Part shown: positions 42,486 through 51,413 of the stretch, piece by piece
Numbering within the stretch: the first letter of the stretch is position 1
Layout of the letters: each line of letters opens with the position of its first letter
From: Oribacterium sp. C9
Lineage (GTDB): Bacteria > Bacillota > Clostridia > Lachnospirales > Lachnospiraceae
Assembly: GCF_002007235.1 (NCBI RefSeq)
Contig: NZ_MUHW01000020.1
Location: 19,133-83,132, forward strand
Length of the DNA: 64,000 bases
Reading direction: 5' to 3'
Program-made: the position numbers and the translations under genes
Notes under the pieces: generated by a model
What the model was told of the DNA's origin: nothing
Databases searched by the model: none
The model's input: only the letters and a program-made list of their open reading frames with translations

Positions 42486-45400
42486 ATGAAGAAATTTTTC
42501 GAAGTATTTGACTCACTTGAGCTCGACTCAGAGCTCACGGGTCTCTTTCGTGATACATTTGTGACCCGTGTCACTCTTACAAAGGACCGAAAACTCATCC
42601 ATATCTATATTCTCAGTCCTCATCTCATCGATAAAAGCGCTATATTCCGTCTTGAGCAGATCATAAAGACAAAGATCTTCGGCAAGAAGCAGATCACAGT
42701 AAAGATCTCGGAGCGCTTCCACTTAAGTTCCCAGTATAACGCAAGAACTCTTTATGACATGTATAAGGACAGTATCCTTATAGAGCTCAAAAACTACAAT
42801 GTAATACTCTACAACATGATGACAAAGGGCAGGATCTCATGGCATGACGATGATACCCTTGAGCTTACTGTGCCCAATTCCCATCTGTATCAGGAAGCAA
42901 GCAAGGAGCTGCTCCATGTTATGAAGCGTCTTTTTGAGGACCGCTGCTCCATAGAGTTTAACCTCAATATGCTCTATGAGGAGAAGAAGCGCGAAACTGT
43001 TCCCGAGCTTGACAGAAATTATATTCCTCCTGAGTTCAGAGGGGATACCGATGAATCAAGAAGGAAAAGAGATGAAATCAGAAAAGCGGAAGGCTTCATG
43101 AAGTCCTCCGGCAGAGACATTGACGGAATGGATATGTCCGGCAGCAACAGTGACGCAGAGCGTGCAGCACTCGAGGCGCAGAATGCCCGTATGGCGGCAG
43201 ACCTCGCAGGCATCAGCGCAAACTCACAGCCTAAGGATGCATCACAGAACTCCGGTGCTTCCCAGCCGCCTAAGACAGGTAGCCGTTTCGGAGGAGATAC
43301 CGGTCAGTACCAGCGTAAGAAGAGAGCCTTCAAGATGTCTGAAAATGCAGAGGTTCTCTACGGCAAATACTTCGAAGGTGACACAGTCCCTCTCAAGGAT
43401 ATCGATGCAGGCTCCGGCAATATCATCATCGCCGGAAACATTTTCCTCGTACACGATCCTGTTCATACGAAGACAGGAAAGAATATCGTGAAATTCGATA
43501 TCACAGACTATACAGATTCCATCACCTGCAAGATCTTCGTGGAAGACGATGACATGGAGCAGGCGAACGAATTTATAAAGGCCGGAACAGGTCTCATGAT
43601 CAAGGGCTCCGTTTCCTTCGACACCTTCGACAAGCAGGTGGAGATGAGCTTCATCGACGGAATCCTGAAGCACGATATGAAACGTGCGAAGCGAACAGAC
43701 AACTCTCCCGAAAAGCGTGTGGAGCTTCACCTCCATACAAAGATGTCTGATATGGACGCTGTTTCCGACGTTACCGATTACATAAATACAGCCATTTCCT
43801 TCGGCATGAAGGCAATGGCTATCACCGATCACGGCGTGGTTCAGGCATTCCCGGATGCGAATCTCCATCTCCAGAAGATCGGTCATGATAAGGATTTCAA
43901 GCTTATCTACGGATGCGAAGGATATCTCGTTGATGATCAGGAGACCATAGTTCAGAACGAAAAGGGACAGGATCTCGATACAGAGACCGTTGTTTTCGAT
44001 ATCGAGACCACCGGCTTCAGCGCAGAAACCGACCATATCATAGAGATCGGTGCAGTAAAGCTCGTGAATAACGAAATAGTGGATCGTATGGACGTTTTCG
44101 TTAACCCGAAGGTGCCCATTCCTTTCCGTATCACCCAGCTCACCTCCATCGACGATTCCATGGTCATGGGAGCCGATCCTATCGAAGTGGTACTCCCTAA
44201 ATTCCTCGAGTGGTGCGGCGATGCGGTTATCGTAGCCCACAACGCATCCTTCGATACGGGCTTCATTGCGAAGAATGCAAAGCGCCTCGGTCTCCACTAT
44301 GACCCGACCATCATCGACACCGTGAGCCTGAGCCGCCTGCTGCTTCCGAAGCTCAACCGTTTCAAGCTGGATACAGTTGCCAAGGAGCTCAATGTCTCTC
44401 TGGAGCATCATCACAGAGCCGTGGATGATGCAGGCTGCACTGCCGAGATCTACATCAAGGAGATCGAGATGGTGAGACAGCGCGGATGTACAAAGCTTTC
44501 AGAGATCGACACTCTGGAGTTTGACCATGCTGCAAATGTCATGAAGCTGCCAACCTTCCATATCATACTTCTGGCAAAGAACGACATAGGCCGTATAAAC
44601 CTGTACCGCCTTATTTCAGAGAGTCACCTTCACTACTTCAAGTCAAGACCTCGTATACCGAAGTCTCTGCTGAAGGAGTATCGTGAAGGACTCATTATCG
44701 GAAGTGCCTGCATACAGGGCGAGGTATTCCAGGGCATGCTTAGAGGAATGGATGAAGTACAGCTTCTAAACACAGCCTCCTTCTACGACTACCTGGAGAT
44801 ACAGCCTCTCGGAAACAACAGCTTCCTTCTTTCAAAGGAGGATTCCACAGCCCAAACGAAACAGGATCTGATAGATTACAACTTAAAGATCATTTCTCTG
44901 GCTGACCAGCTCGGTAAGCCTGTTTGCGCTACCTGTGATTCACATTATCTCAACGAGGACGATGATATCTACCGTAAGATCATTCAGGCCGGTCGCGGAT
45001 TTGATGAGGAGGAGAGCGACGCAAAGCTCTATTTCCGTTCCACGGAGGAAATGCTCCGGGAATTCGATTATCTGGAGCCACAGAGAGCTAAAGAGGTAGT
45101 CATTGACAATCCGAACATGATAGCGGACATGTGTGACCCCATAAAGCCGGTACGTCCCGACAAGTGCCCTCCTGTCATCGAGAACTCAGATGAGACCCTT
45201 CGTGAGATATGCTATGAGACAGCCCACCGTATGTACGGACCGGAGCTTCCGAAGATCGTTTCCGACAGACTGGAAAAGGAGCTTAACTCCATCATCTCAA
45301 ACGGCTACTCCGTTATGTACATCATAGCCCAGAAGCTGGTTGACAAGTCAAACGAGGATGGCTATCTCGTAGGATCCCGTGGTTCCGTAGGTTCATCCTT

Positions 45401-47069
45401 CGCAGCCACCATGTCACATATCACCGAGGTTAATCCTCTGAGCCCTCACTACGTTTGCCCTGACTGCTTCTGGTACGATTTTGATTCACCTGAGGTAAAA
45501 CAGTACTCAGGTATGGCGGGCTGTGATATGCCGCCCAAGAAATGCCCCCAGTGCGGAGCAGAGCTTAACCGCTGGGGATATGATATCCCGTTTGAGACCT
45601 TCCTCGGATTTAAGGGAGACAAGGAGCCGGATATCGACCTTAACTTCTCGGGAGAATATCAGGCAAAGGCCCATGCCTATACCGGAGTCATCTTCGGTGA
45701 AGGTCATACCTTCAAGGCCGGAACCATCGGTACCCTTGCCGACAAGACAGCCTATGGAATGGTGAAGAAATACTATGAGGAAAGAGGAATCGAAAAGCGT
45801 TCCGCTGAGATAGACAGACTGGTTCAGGGATGTGTAGGCATTCGCCGAACCACGGGACAGCACCCGGGAGGAATCGTCGTTCTGCCTCACGGAGAGGAAA
45901 TCAATACCTTCACTCCGGTACAGCACCCGGCGAACGATATGGCGAGCCCTATCATAACCACTCATTTCGATTATCATAAGATCGACCATAACCTGCTGAA
46001 GCTTGATATCCTCGGACACGACGATCCTACCATGATACGACGTCTTCAGGACCTCATCGGAATCGACCCTGTAAAGGATATCCCTCTCGACTGTAAGGAG
46101 GTCATGAGCCTCTTCCAGTCAACGGAGGTTCTCGGCATAAAACCTGATGACATCCACGGAGTAAAGCTCGGATGCCTCGGAATCCCCGAGTTCGGTACCT
46201 CCTTCGCCATGCAGATGGTTGAGGATACGAAGCCGAAGTATTTCTCCGACCTTATCAGGATCTCAGGTCTTTCTCATGGTACGGACGTATACCTTAACAA
46301 TGCCCAGGACCTCATCAAGGATGGCATAACCACTCTTCAGCAGGCTATCTGCTGTCGAGACGATATCATGGTTTACCTGATGCACAAGGGTATGGATCCG
46401 GGAGAGTCCTTCAGCATCATGGAGGCCACCAGAAAGCACAAGCCTCTGAAGGACAGCTGGTGTCAGGACATGCTGGATCACGACGTTCCTCAGTGGTACA
46501 TAGACGCATGTAAAAAGATCAAGTACATGTTCCCGAAGGCCCATGCCGCAGCCTACGTAATGATGGCATGGCGTGTTGCCTGGTGTAAGGTGTTCCACCC
46601 GATAGAATATTACACAGCCTATTACAGTATCCGTGCCGACGGCTTCGACTATGACAAGATGTGCGGAGGTCTGGACAAGCTTCGTTACTACATCGATCAG
46701 TACATGAACATTCCGAAACCCACCAACACAGAGGCCGTGTGTCTTCGTGACATGCGTATCTGCGAGGAGATGTACGCGAGAGGCATAGAATTCGCGCCTC
46801 TTGATGTCTATAAGGCAAAGGCGAAGGACTTCACCATCACACCGGATAAGAAGATCATGCCGAGCTTCACCTCCATGGCAGGTCTCGGTGAAGCCGTTGC
46901 CCAGGGCATAGAAGATGGAGGAAAGAGTGGAATCAAATACTTAAGTAAGGACGATTTCATCAACCGTACCCACTGTCCAAAGGCATTCGTCGATAAATTC
47001 AGCGAGCTGGGACTCCTCGGAGACATACCTGAATCCAACCAGATGAGTATTTTTGACTTGATGAACTAA
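42486..47069 (+). CDS. polC: DNA polymerase III alpha subunit, PolC type
   Basis: The Gram-positive replicative polymerase. Domains in order: N-terminal region, OB fold (about residues 315-400), PHP domain (HLHTKMSDMDAVSD), inserted DEDDh proofreading exonuclease (VFDIETTGFS near 500), then the palm and fingers with DKEPDIDLNFSGEYQ. The zinc motif CPDCFWYDF...CPQCG is present, as is YLVGSRGSVGSSF. I start at the ATG at 42486 because MKKFFEVF matches the usual PolC N-terminus. A longer frame from 42441 adds 15 Arg-rich residues and has its Shine-Dalgarno touching the ATG. The chain has 1527 residues. Its leader holds GTACCGC/GCGGTAC (42443-42477). Confidence 0.95.
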   Translation: MKKFFEVFDSLELDSELTGLFRDTFVTRVTLTKDRKLIHIYILSPHLIDKSAIFRLEQIIKTKIFGKKQITVKISERFHLSSQYNARTLYDMYKDSILIELKNYNVILYNMMTKGRISWHDDDTLELTVPNSHLYQEASKELLHVMKRLFEDRCSIEFNLNMLYEEKKRETVPELDRNYIPPEFRGDTDESRRKRDEIRKAEGFMKSSGRDIDGMDMSGSNSDAERAALEAQNARMAADLAGISANSQPKDASQNSGASQPPKTGSRFGGDTGQYQRKKRAFKMSENAEVLYGKYFEGDTVPLKDIDAGSGNIIIAGNIFLVHDPVHTKTGKNIVKFDITDYTDSITCKIFVEDDDMEQANEFIKAGTGLMIKGSVSFDTFDKQVEMSFIDGILKHDMKRAKRTDNSPEKRVELHLHTKMSDMDAVSDVTDYINTAISFGMKAMAITDHGVVQAFPDANLHLQKIGHDKDFKLIYGCEGYLVDDQETIVQNEKGQDLDTETVVFDIETTGFSAETDHIIEIGAVKLVNNEIVDRMDVFVNPKVPIPFRITQLTSIDDSMVMGADPIEVVLPKFLEWCGDAVIVAHNASFDTGFIAKNAKRLGLHYDPTIIDTVSLSRLLLPKLNRFKLDTVAKELNVSLEHHHRAVDDAGCTAEIYIKEIEMVRQRGCTKLSEIDTLEFDHAANVMKLPTFHIILLAKNDIGRINLYRLISESHLHYFKSRPRIPKSLLKEYREGLIIGSACIQGEVFQGMLRGMDEVQLLNTASFYDYLEIQPLGNNSFLLSKEDSTAQTKQDLIDYNLKIISLADQLGKPVCATCDSHYLNEDDDIYRKIIQAGRGFDEEESDAKLYFRSTEEMLREFDYLEPQRAKEVVIDNPNMIADMCDPIKPVRPDKCPPVIENSDETLREICYETAHRMYGPELPKIVSDRLEKELNSIISNGYSVMYIIAQKLVDKSNEDGYLVGSRGSVGSSFAATMSHITEVNPLSPHYVCPDCFWYDFDSPEVKQYSGMAGCDMPPKKCPQCGAELNRWGYDIPFETFLGFKGDKEPDIDLNFSGEYQAKAHAYTGVIFGEGHTFKAGTIGTLADKTAYGMVKKYYEERGIEKRSAEIDRLVQGCVGIRRTTGQHPGGIVVLPHGEEINTFTPVQHPANDMASPIITTHFDYHKIDHNLLKLDILGHDDPTMIRRLQDLIGIDPVKDIPLDCKEVMSLFQSTEVLGIKPDDIHGVKLGCLGIPEFGTSFAMQMVEDTKPKYFSDLIRISGLSHGTDVYLNNAQDLIKDGITTLQQAICCRDDIMVYLMHKGMDPGESFSIMEATRKHKPLKDSWCQDMLDHDVPQWYIDACKKIKYMFPKAHAAAYVMMAWRVAWCKVFHPIEYYTAYYSIRADGFDYDKMCGGLDKLRYYIDQYMNIPKPTNTEAVCLRDMRICEEMYARGIEFAPLDVYKAKAKDFTITPDKKIMPSFTSMAGLGEAVAQGIEDGGKSGIKYLSKDDFINRTHCPKAFVDKFSELGLLGDIPESNQMSIFDLMN

Positions 47070-47230
47070 GGGGCAAAAAGTCACACATGATGTGCTTGCA
47101 CATTGATGTGTGACCTCTTGCCCCAAACAAACATGAGGAAGTAGCCATTTTTCGAAGAAAAATGAGCGGATTCCGAATGTTTGCAGCGGGTTTGAAGCGC
47201 AAAGCGCGTAAAAGCCGCGTATAGTTCATC
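47060..47230 (+). repeat. Structured intergenic element, copy E3
   Basis: The outer arms GATGAACTA (47060-47068, overlapping the polC stop) and TAGTTCATC (47222-47230) are perfect complements. Hairpin 1 (47070-47124) has CTTG at 47095-47098 closed by G-C. Hairpin 2 pairs CAAACATGAGGA (47128-47139) with TCCGAATGTTTG (47172-47183), again with the tandem G-A/A-G step, and has an inner CATTTTT/AAAAATG stem. A third GC-rich hairpin lies at about 47184-47220. Confidence 0.7.
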
Positions 47231-47248
47231 AGATGTAAATCATTCCAA

Positions 47249-47434
47249 CAGTATATTTTTCGGGACCGGCAAGTGACGTTCTCCGAAACCAGGTCGCTTG
47301 CGGCAGAAAAATCTAAAAGCGAACCCCAAAGATGCAGTAGTCCCTCGTCAATCGCCGAGTTTTCTTTATGAAAACTCTGGCGTTTCCGAGGGAGCCTAGG
47401 AAAAGGAACAACTGCATCTAAGGGGTTCGCTTTT
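47249..47434 (+). ncRNA. Large nested hairpins between polC and tyrA
   Basis: Hairpin A: ATTTTTC...GAAAAAT enclosing GCAAGTGA/TCGCTTGC (47249-47313). Hairpin B is a very long stem: AAAAGCGAACCCCAAAGATG with CATCTAAGGGGTTCGCTTTT, starting at 47315 and ending at 47434. Inside are CCCTCG/CGAGGG and CGCC-GAGTTTTC/GAAAACTC-TGGCG. It is followed by GATTTTTTC, so B can act as a terminator. No open frame is supported here. The rest of the gap to tyrA (47435-47691) holds only its promoter and palindrome. Confidence 0.5.
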
Positions 47435-47620
47435 GATTTTTTCATGTCCTCAGCTTTATGGTTTCATGAGACCGTCATCTGCCCGGTCCATGAATTTACC
47501 TATCCGGTCTTAATTCTTTCAAACTCATTCCACTTATTATTCTTTCAGATTTTTTAAGGTCTTATGTCTTGCTGTGATATACTATTGTTGAATGAAATGT
47601 TGAATTATCTGATTGTTTGG

Positions 47621-47651
47621 TTGACTTTTACACTTAAACGCGTTAAAGTGT
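47621..47651 (+). promoter_or_regulatory. Promoter and operator-like palindrome before tyrA
   Basis: TTGACT, 17 bases, then TAAAGT. The 22-bp near-perfect palindrome at 47630-47651 (arms ACACTT/AAGTGT, centre CGCG, one symmetric mismatch) covers the spacer and -10. This is a typical place for a repressor site. Confidence 0.55.
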
Positions 47652-47691
47652 GTAAGTGCTTTAAAAATATTACGAGAAGAGGAAGATGATT

Positions 47692-48783
47692 ATGAAAACA
47701 GCAGCATTTTTAGGCTTCGGTCTCATCGGCGGTTCCATAGCGAAAGGACTCAAGAAAAAAGATCCATCCATGCGCATCATGGCATACGCCAGAAACAAGT
47801 CAAATCTTGAGGTAGCTCAGGAAGACGGTATCATCAACGTGGTCCTGGATGCTCCCGACAGCGAACGTCTTTCAGAGGCAGACATCGTCTTTCTCTGTGC
47901 ACCGGTAGAGACCAACATTTCCTACATGGAAAGCATCGGCAAGCTCCTTAAGGAAGGCGCTGTACTTACAGATGTCGGTTCAACAAAGACCGCTGTATGC
48001 GAGAAAGCAAAGGAGCTTCATCTCGAAGACAAGTTCATCGGAGGCCACCCCATGGCAGGCTCCGAGCAGACAGGATACAAAGCAGCTACAGATTATCTTT
48101 TCTCCAATGCCTATTATATAATCACACCTGTTTCAGATCAGAATCCGAGACTCACAGATACTCTTCGTGAAGTGGCAACAGATCTCGGAGCCATCCCCAT
48201 CATCGTGGATGCAGAAAAGCATGACAGAGCGGTTGCGGCAGTTTCGCATCTCCCTCATATCATCGCAAGCTCACTTGTAAATATCGTCAAGGATTCAGAC
48301 GACGAGAACAAGCTCATGAAGACTCTGGCAGCAGGCGGATTCAGAGACATTACACGTATCGCAAGCTCCAGCCCGGAGATGTGGGAGCAGATATGCGACA
48401 CAAATTCCGTACCTCTGGTACAGCTTCTCGACAGCTATATCGAGTCTCTTAAGGATATCTCTACCTCACTCAAAAAGGAGGTTTCCGACAAGAAGATACT
48501 CCATATGTTCGAGAGCTCAAGAGAGTACAGAAACTCTATCAATGTCAAGAACAAGGGTGCCCTCACTCCGGATTACAGCTTCTCTGTTGACATCGCAGAC
48601 GAAGTCGGTGCCATATCCACCATTTCAGTCATCCTGGCATCAAAGGGTATCTCTATAAAGAATATCGGTATCAATAACGCAAGAGACCATGGCGAAGGCG
48701 CTCTCCGCATCTCCTTCTACGAGGAGGAAGCAAAGGAAAAGGCGCTCTCCATTCTTAAGCGCTACATGTACGATATAAGATAA
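47692..48783 (+). CDS. tyrA: Prephenate dehydrogenase with ACT domain
   Basis: TyrA oxidises prephenate to 4-hydroxyphenylpyruvate in tyrosine synthesis. The NAD motif LGFGLIGGSIAKGL starts at residue 5. GGHPMAGSEQTGY and SHLPHIIASSL are the substrate-site blocks. A C-terminal ACT domain (about 290-363, SVDIADEVGAISTISVILA) suggests feedback regulation by an amino acid, most likely tyrosine. The start ATG at 47692 is favoured because GAAGAGGA lies eight bases upstream; another ATG two codons earlier is too close to that site. No other aromatic gene is adjacent. Confidence 0.93.
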   Translation: MKTAAFLGFGLIGGSIAKGLKKKDPSMRIMAYARNKSNLEVAQEDGIINVVLDAPDSERLSEADIVFLCAPVETNISYMESIGKLLKEGAVLTDVGSTKTAVCEKAKELHLEDKFIGGHPMAGSEQTGYKAATDYLFSNAYYIITPVSDQNPRLTDTLREVATDLGAIPIIVDAEKHDRAVAAVSHLPHIIASSLVNIVKDSDDENKLMKTLAAGGFRDITRIASSSPEMWEQICDTNSVPLVQLLDSYIESLKDISTSLKKEVSDKKILHMFESSREYRNSINVKNKGALTPDYSFSVDIADEVGAISTISVILASKGISIKNIGINNARDHGEGALRISFYEEEAKEKALSILKRYMYDIR

Positions 48784-48794
48784 TTTAATTACAG

Positions 48795-48831
48795 ACAGTC
48801 CTGTCGGGAGATCGACAGGACTGTTTTTTTT
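48795..48831 (+). terminator. Terminator after tyrA
   Basis: The 12-bp stem ACAGTCCTGTCG/CGACAGGACTGT ends in eight T. Confidence 0.92.
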
Positions 48832-48882
48832 CGTGGGATTGCGATAAGACCGTCATGCGGGCGCATGATCGCGCCGAACTTT

Positions 48883-48908
48883 TTGTACAAAAATCACAGC
48901 TTGTACAA
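48883..48908 (+). promoter_or_regulatory. Pair of TTGTACAA palindromes
   Basis: TTGTACAA occurs at 48883-48890 and 48901-48908, 18 bp centre to centre. They lie about 105 bp upstream of the next promoter. They could be a paired operator; no regulator is identified. Confidence 0.3.
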
Positions 48909-49010
48909 TTCTTACTTCTGATTTTAATTATCAGCCCATATATTAGTTTATTTTATCTGAATAATTTTTATTTAAATTTTACATTCATTGGTGATATTTT
49001 CTTATAAATC

Positions 49011-49039
49011 TTGTATTCATATGGCATTTTTAGTAAAAT
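49011..49039 (+). promoter_or_regulatory. Promoter of the EF-G-like gene
   Basis: TTGTAT, 17 bases, then TAAAAT, followed by a leader of about 35 bases with AGGAGG at 49068-49073. Confidence 0.6.
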
Positions 49040-49080
49040 ACTTACATATTACATACTTCGTATGACAGGAGGTAAGACTT

Positions 49081-51174
49081 ATGAAGGTATATGACACCGG
49101 CAACATACGTAATGTTGTTCTCTTGGGACATGGCGGCGCAGGTAAAACAACCGTAGCCGAGGCGCTTGCTTACGTAACCGGCACTACAAGCCGTATGGGC
49201 AGCATCCCTGAGGGCAACACAGTTTCGGATTTCGACAAAGAGGAAATCAAGAGAAAGTTTTCCATTTCCACATCTACCATTCCTTTGGAGTACAAGGGCG
49301 AAAGTGGAGAATTAAAGATCAATATACTTGATACTCCGGGATACTTCGATTTCGTGGGCGAAGTAGAAGAGGCCATATCAGTTGCCGACGCAGCTATCAT
49401 CGTTGTGAACTGCAAGGCAGGTATCGAACCGGGTACCGTTAAGGCATGGGATATATGCGAGAAGTTCCACATTCCTCGTCTTTTCTTCGTGACAAACATG
49501 GATGACGATCATGCATCCTTCCGCCAGCTGGTTCTCGACCTCGAGAAGCGCTTCGGCAGATCTGTCGCACCATTCCAGATTCCTATTCGTGAAAATGAAA
49601 AATTCGTAGGCTTCGTTAACGTAGTTAAGATGGAAGGTCGTAAATTTACAAATCTTAACCAGTACGAAGCATCAGAGATCCCTGACTACGTTCAGAAGAA
49701 CCTGGGCATCGCGAGAAACGCACTTCTGGAGGCGGTTGCCGAAACTTCAGACGAGTTCATGGAAAAGTATTTCGGCGGAGAAGAGTTTACTGTTGAGGAG
49801 ATTCAGGCTGCTCTCAGAAGCTGTGTAAGAACCTGCGAGATGGTTCCTGTTCTTATGGGATCCGGCATTAACATCCAGGGCTTCAACGTTCTTCTTCAGG
49901 TAATCGACAAATACTTCCCTGCACCGGACGAATTCGAGACAGTAGGTGTGGATGCATCAAACGGTGAACGTTTCACTGCCAAGTACAATTCAGATGCGAC
50001 CCTTACCGCAAAGGTATGGAAGACCATAGCAGATCCTTTCATGGGCAAGTACTCCATGCTGAAGGTATGCACAGGAACATTAACTCCTAACAGCGAAGTT
50101 TATAATGTAAACAAGGAAACAGTTGAGAAGATCGGAAAGATCTATATCCTCCGCGGAAAAGAGAATATAGAAGTCACAGAGCTTAAGGCCGGAGACATCG
50201 GCGCAGTTGCGAAGCTCACAGTCACAGAGACAGGTGACACCATGGCTGACAGAAATGCGCCTATCATCTATCACGGACCGCAGATCTCAAAGCCATACAC
50301 CTACAAGGCATACCGCACAGAAAACAAGGCGGATGAGGATAAGCTTTCAACAGCTCTTTCACGTATGATGGATGAGCACAGAACCATAAAGACAGTTGCA
50401 GATCCGGGAAACCGTCAGTCTCTTATCTACGGTATCGGCGATCAGGAGCTGGAGGTCGTGGCATCCATGATCAAGGAGCGTTACAATGTTTCCATCATCC
50501 TTGAGAAGCCAAGATTTGCATACCGTGAGACCATCAAGAAGGTGGCAAAGGTTCAGGGCAGATATAAGAAGCAGTCCGGTGGACACGGTCAGTTCGGTGA
50601 CGTTATCATGCAGTTCGAGCCATCAGGTGATCTCGATACTCCATACATCTTTGAAGAGAAGGTATTCGGAGGAGCAGTTCCTAAGAATTACTTCCCTGCA
50701 GTAGAAAAGGGTGTTCAGGAAGGAACTGAGAAGGGACCTCTCGCTGGTTACCCTGTTGTAGGTATCAAGGCAACACTACTTGACGGATCATACCATCCTG
50801 TAGATTCTTCCGATATGGCATTTAAAACTGCTGCAAACATGGCATTCAAGGATGCCTTCATGAAGTGCCAGCCTGTTATCCTCGAGCCTATAGCATCTAT
50901 AAAGATCACTGTTCCGGATGCAAACACCGGTGATATCATGGGCGATATGACTAAGCGCCGCGGAAGAGTTCTCGGCATGGAGTCTATCGGAAACGGAAAG
51001 CAGGTCATCCAGGCTGAGGTACCTATGTCAAGTCTCTACGGCTACAGCACAGATCTCAGATCCATGACAGGCGGTGCCGGAGATTTCGAGTACGAGTTCG
51101 CAAGATACGAGCAGGCTCCCGGCGATGTTCAGAAGCTTATCGTTGAAGAGAACGCTCAAGAGGCAGAAAAGTGA
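49081..51174 (+). CDS. Elongation factor G-like GTPase (EF-G2 type)
   Basis: A translational GTPase of 697 residues with the five-domain EF-G layout. The P-loop is GHGGAGKTT near residue 18. Three hallmarks depart from canonical EF-G: the switch I RGITI motif is replaced by a KFSISTST segment, DTPGH is DTPGY (catalytic His to Tyr), and the G4 motif NKxD reads TNMD. Domain IV keeps GGHGQFGDVIMQFEP, and domain V keeps GRVLGMESIGNGKQVIQAEVP. This pattern fits the EF-G2/FusA2 group, whose members bind ribosomes but often lack full translocase activity. The main fusA is expected elsewhere. AGGAGG precedes the start. Confidence 0.9.
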   Translation: MKVYDTGNIRNVVLLGHGGAGKTTVAEALAYVTGTTSRMGSIPEGNTVSDFDKEEIKRKFSISTSTIPLEYKGESGELKINILDTPGYFDFVGEVEEAISVADAAIIVVNCKAGIEPGTVKAWDICEKFHIPRLFFVTNMDDDHASFRQLVLDLEKRFGRSVAPFQIPIRENEKFVGFVNVVKMEGRKFTNLNQYEASEIPDYVQKNLGIARNALLEAVAETSDEFMEKYFGGEEFTVEEIQAALRSCVRTCEMVPVLMGSGINIQGFNVLLQVIDKYFPAPDEFETVGVDASNGERFTAKYNSDATLTAKVWKTIADPFMGKYSMLKVCTGTLTPNSEVYNVNKETVEKIGKIYILRGKENIEVTELKAGDIGAVAKLTVTETGDTMADRNAPIIYHGPQISKPYTYKAYRTENKADEDKLSTALSRMMDEHRTIKTVADPGNRQSLIYGIGDQELEVVASMIKERYNVSIILEKPRFAYRETIKKVAKVQGRYKKQSGGHGQFGDVIMQFEPSGDLDTPYIFEEKVFGGAVPKNYFPAVEKGVQEGTEKGPLAGYPVVGIKATLLDGSYHPVDSSDMAFKTAANMAFKDAFMKCQPVILEPIASIKITVPDANTGDIMGDMTKRRGRVLGMESIGNGKQVIQAEVPMSSLYGYSTDLRSMTGGAGDFEYEFARYEQAPGDVQKLIVEENAQEAEK

Positions 51175-51221
51175 TATTCCCCTGAGAAATAAGCTTTCAC
51201 CAGATTAATTATGCAAAATTC

Positions 51222-51264
51222 ATATCCCCCTGAAGGTGTCTGTAAGGTCCCCTCAGGGGGATAT
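51222..51264 (+). terminator. Terminator-like inverted repeat after the EF-G-like gene
   Basis: The 12-bp stem ATATCCCCCTGA/TCAGGGGGATAT around an 18-base loop is followed by TCTTG. The T-tract is short, so efficiency may be modest. Confidence 0.6.
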
Positions 51265-51337
51265 TCTTGACAGGAGCTCGATATACAAAGCAACATTTAA
51301 ATATTGCCGATATCGGATCAGGCATGCCTATAAGAAC

Positions 51338-51366
51338 TTGACTCGAAACTTTTGCCATATTAGAAT
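51338..51366 (+). promoter_or_regulatory. Promoter of plsX-acpP
   Basis: TTGACT, 17 bases, then TAGAAT. It lies 47 bases before the plsX start. I see no FapR-like palindrome beside it. Confidence 0.8.
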
Positions 51367-51413
51367 AGCGAAGTATGTATAAGGCAGGACTATGCCTGTC
51401 AGAATGGAGAATC

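Noticed and set aside
43242..44414. Open frame of 390 residues on the minus strand inside polC
   Set aside because: It lies fully antisense to a confident PolC exonuclease/PHP region, has no recognisable motif and no Shine-Dalgarno logic. The length comes from codon bias on the other strand.
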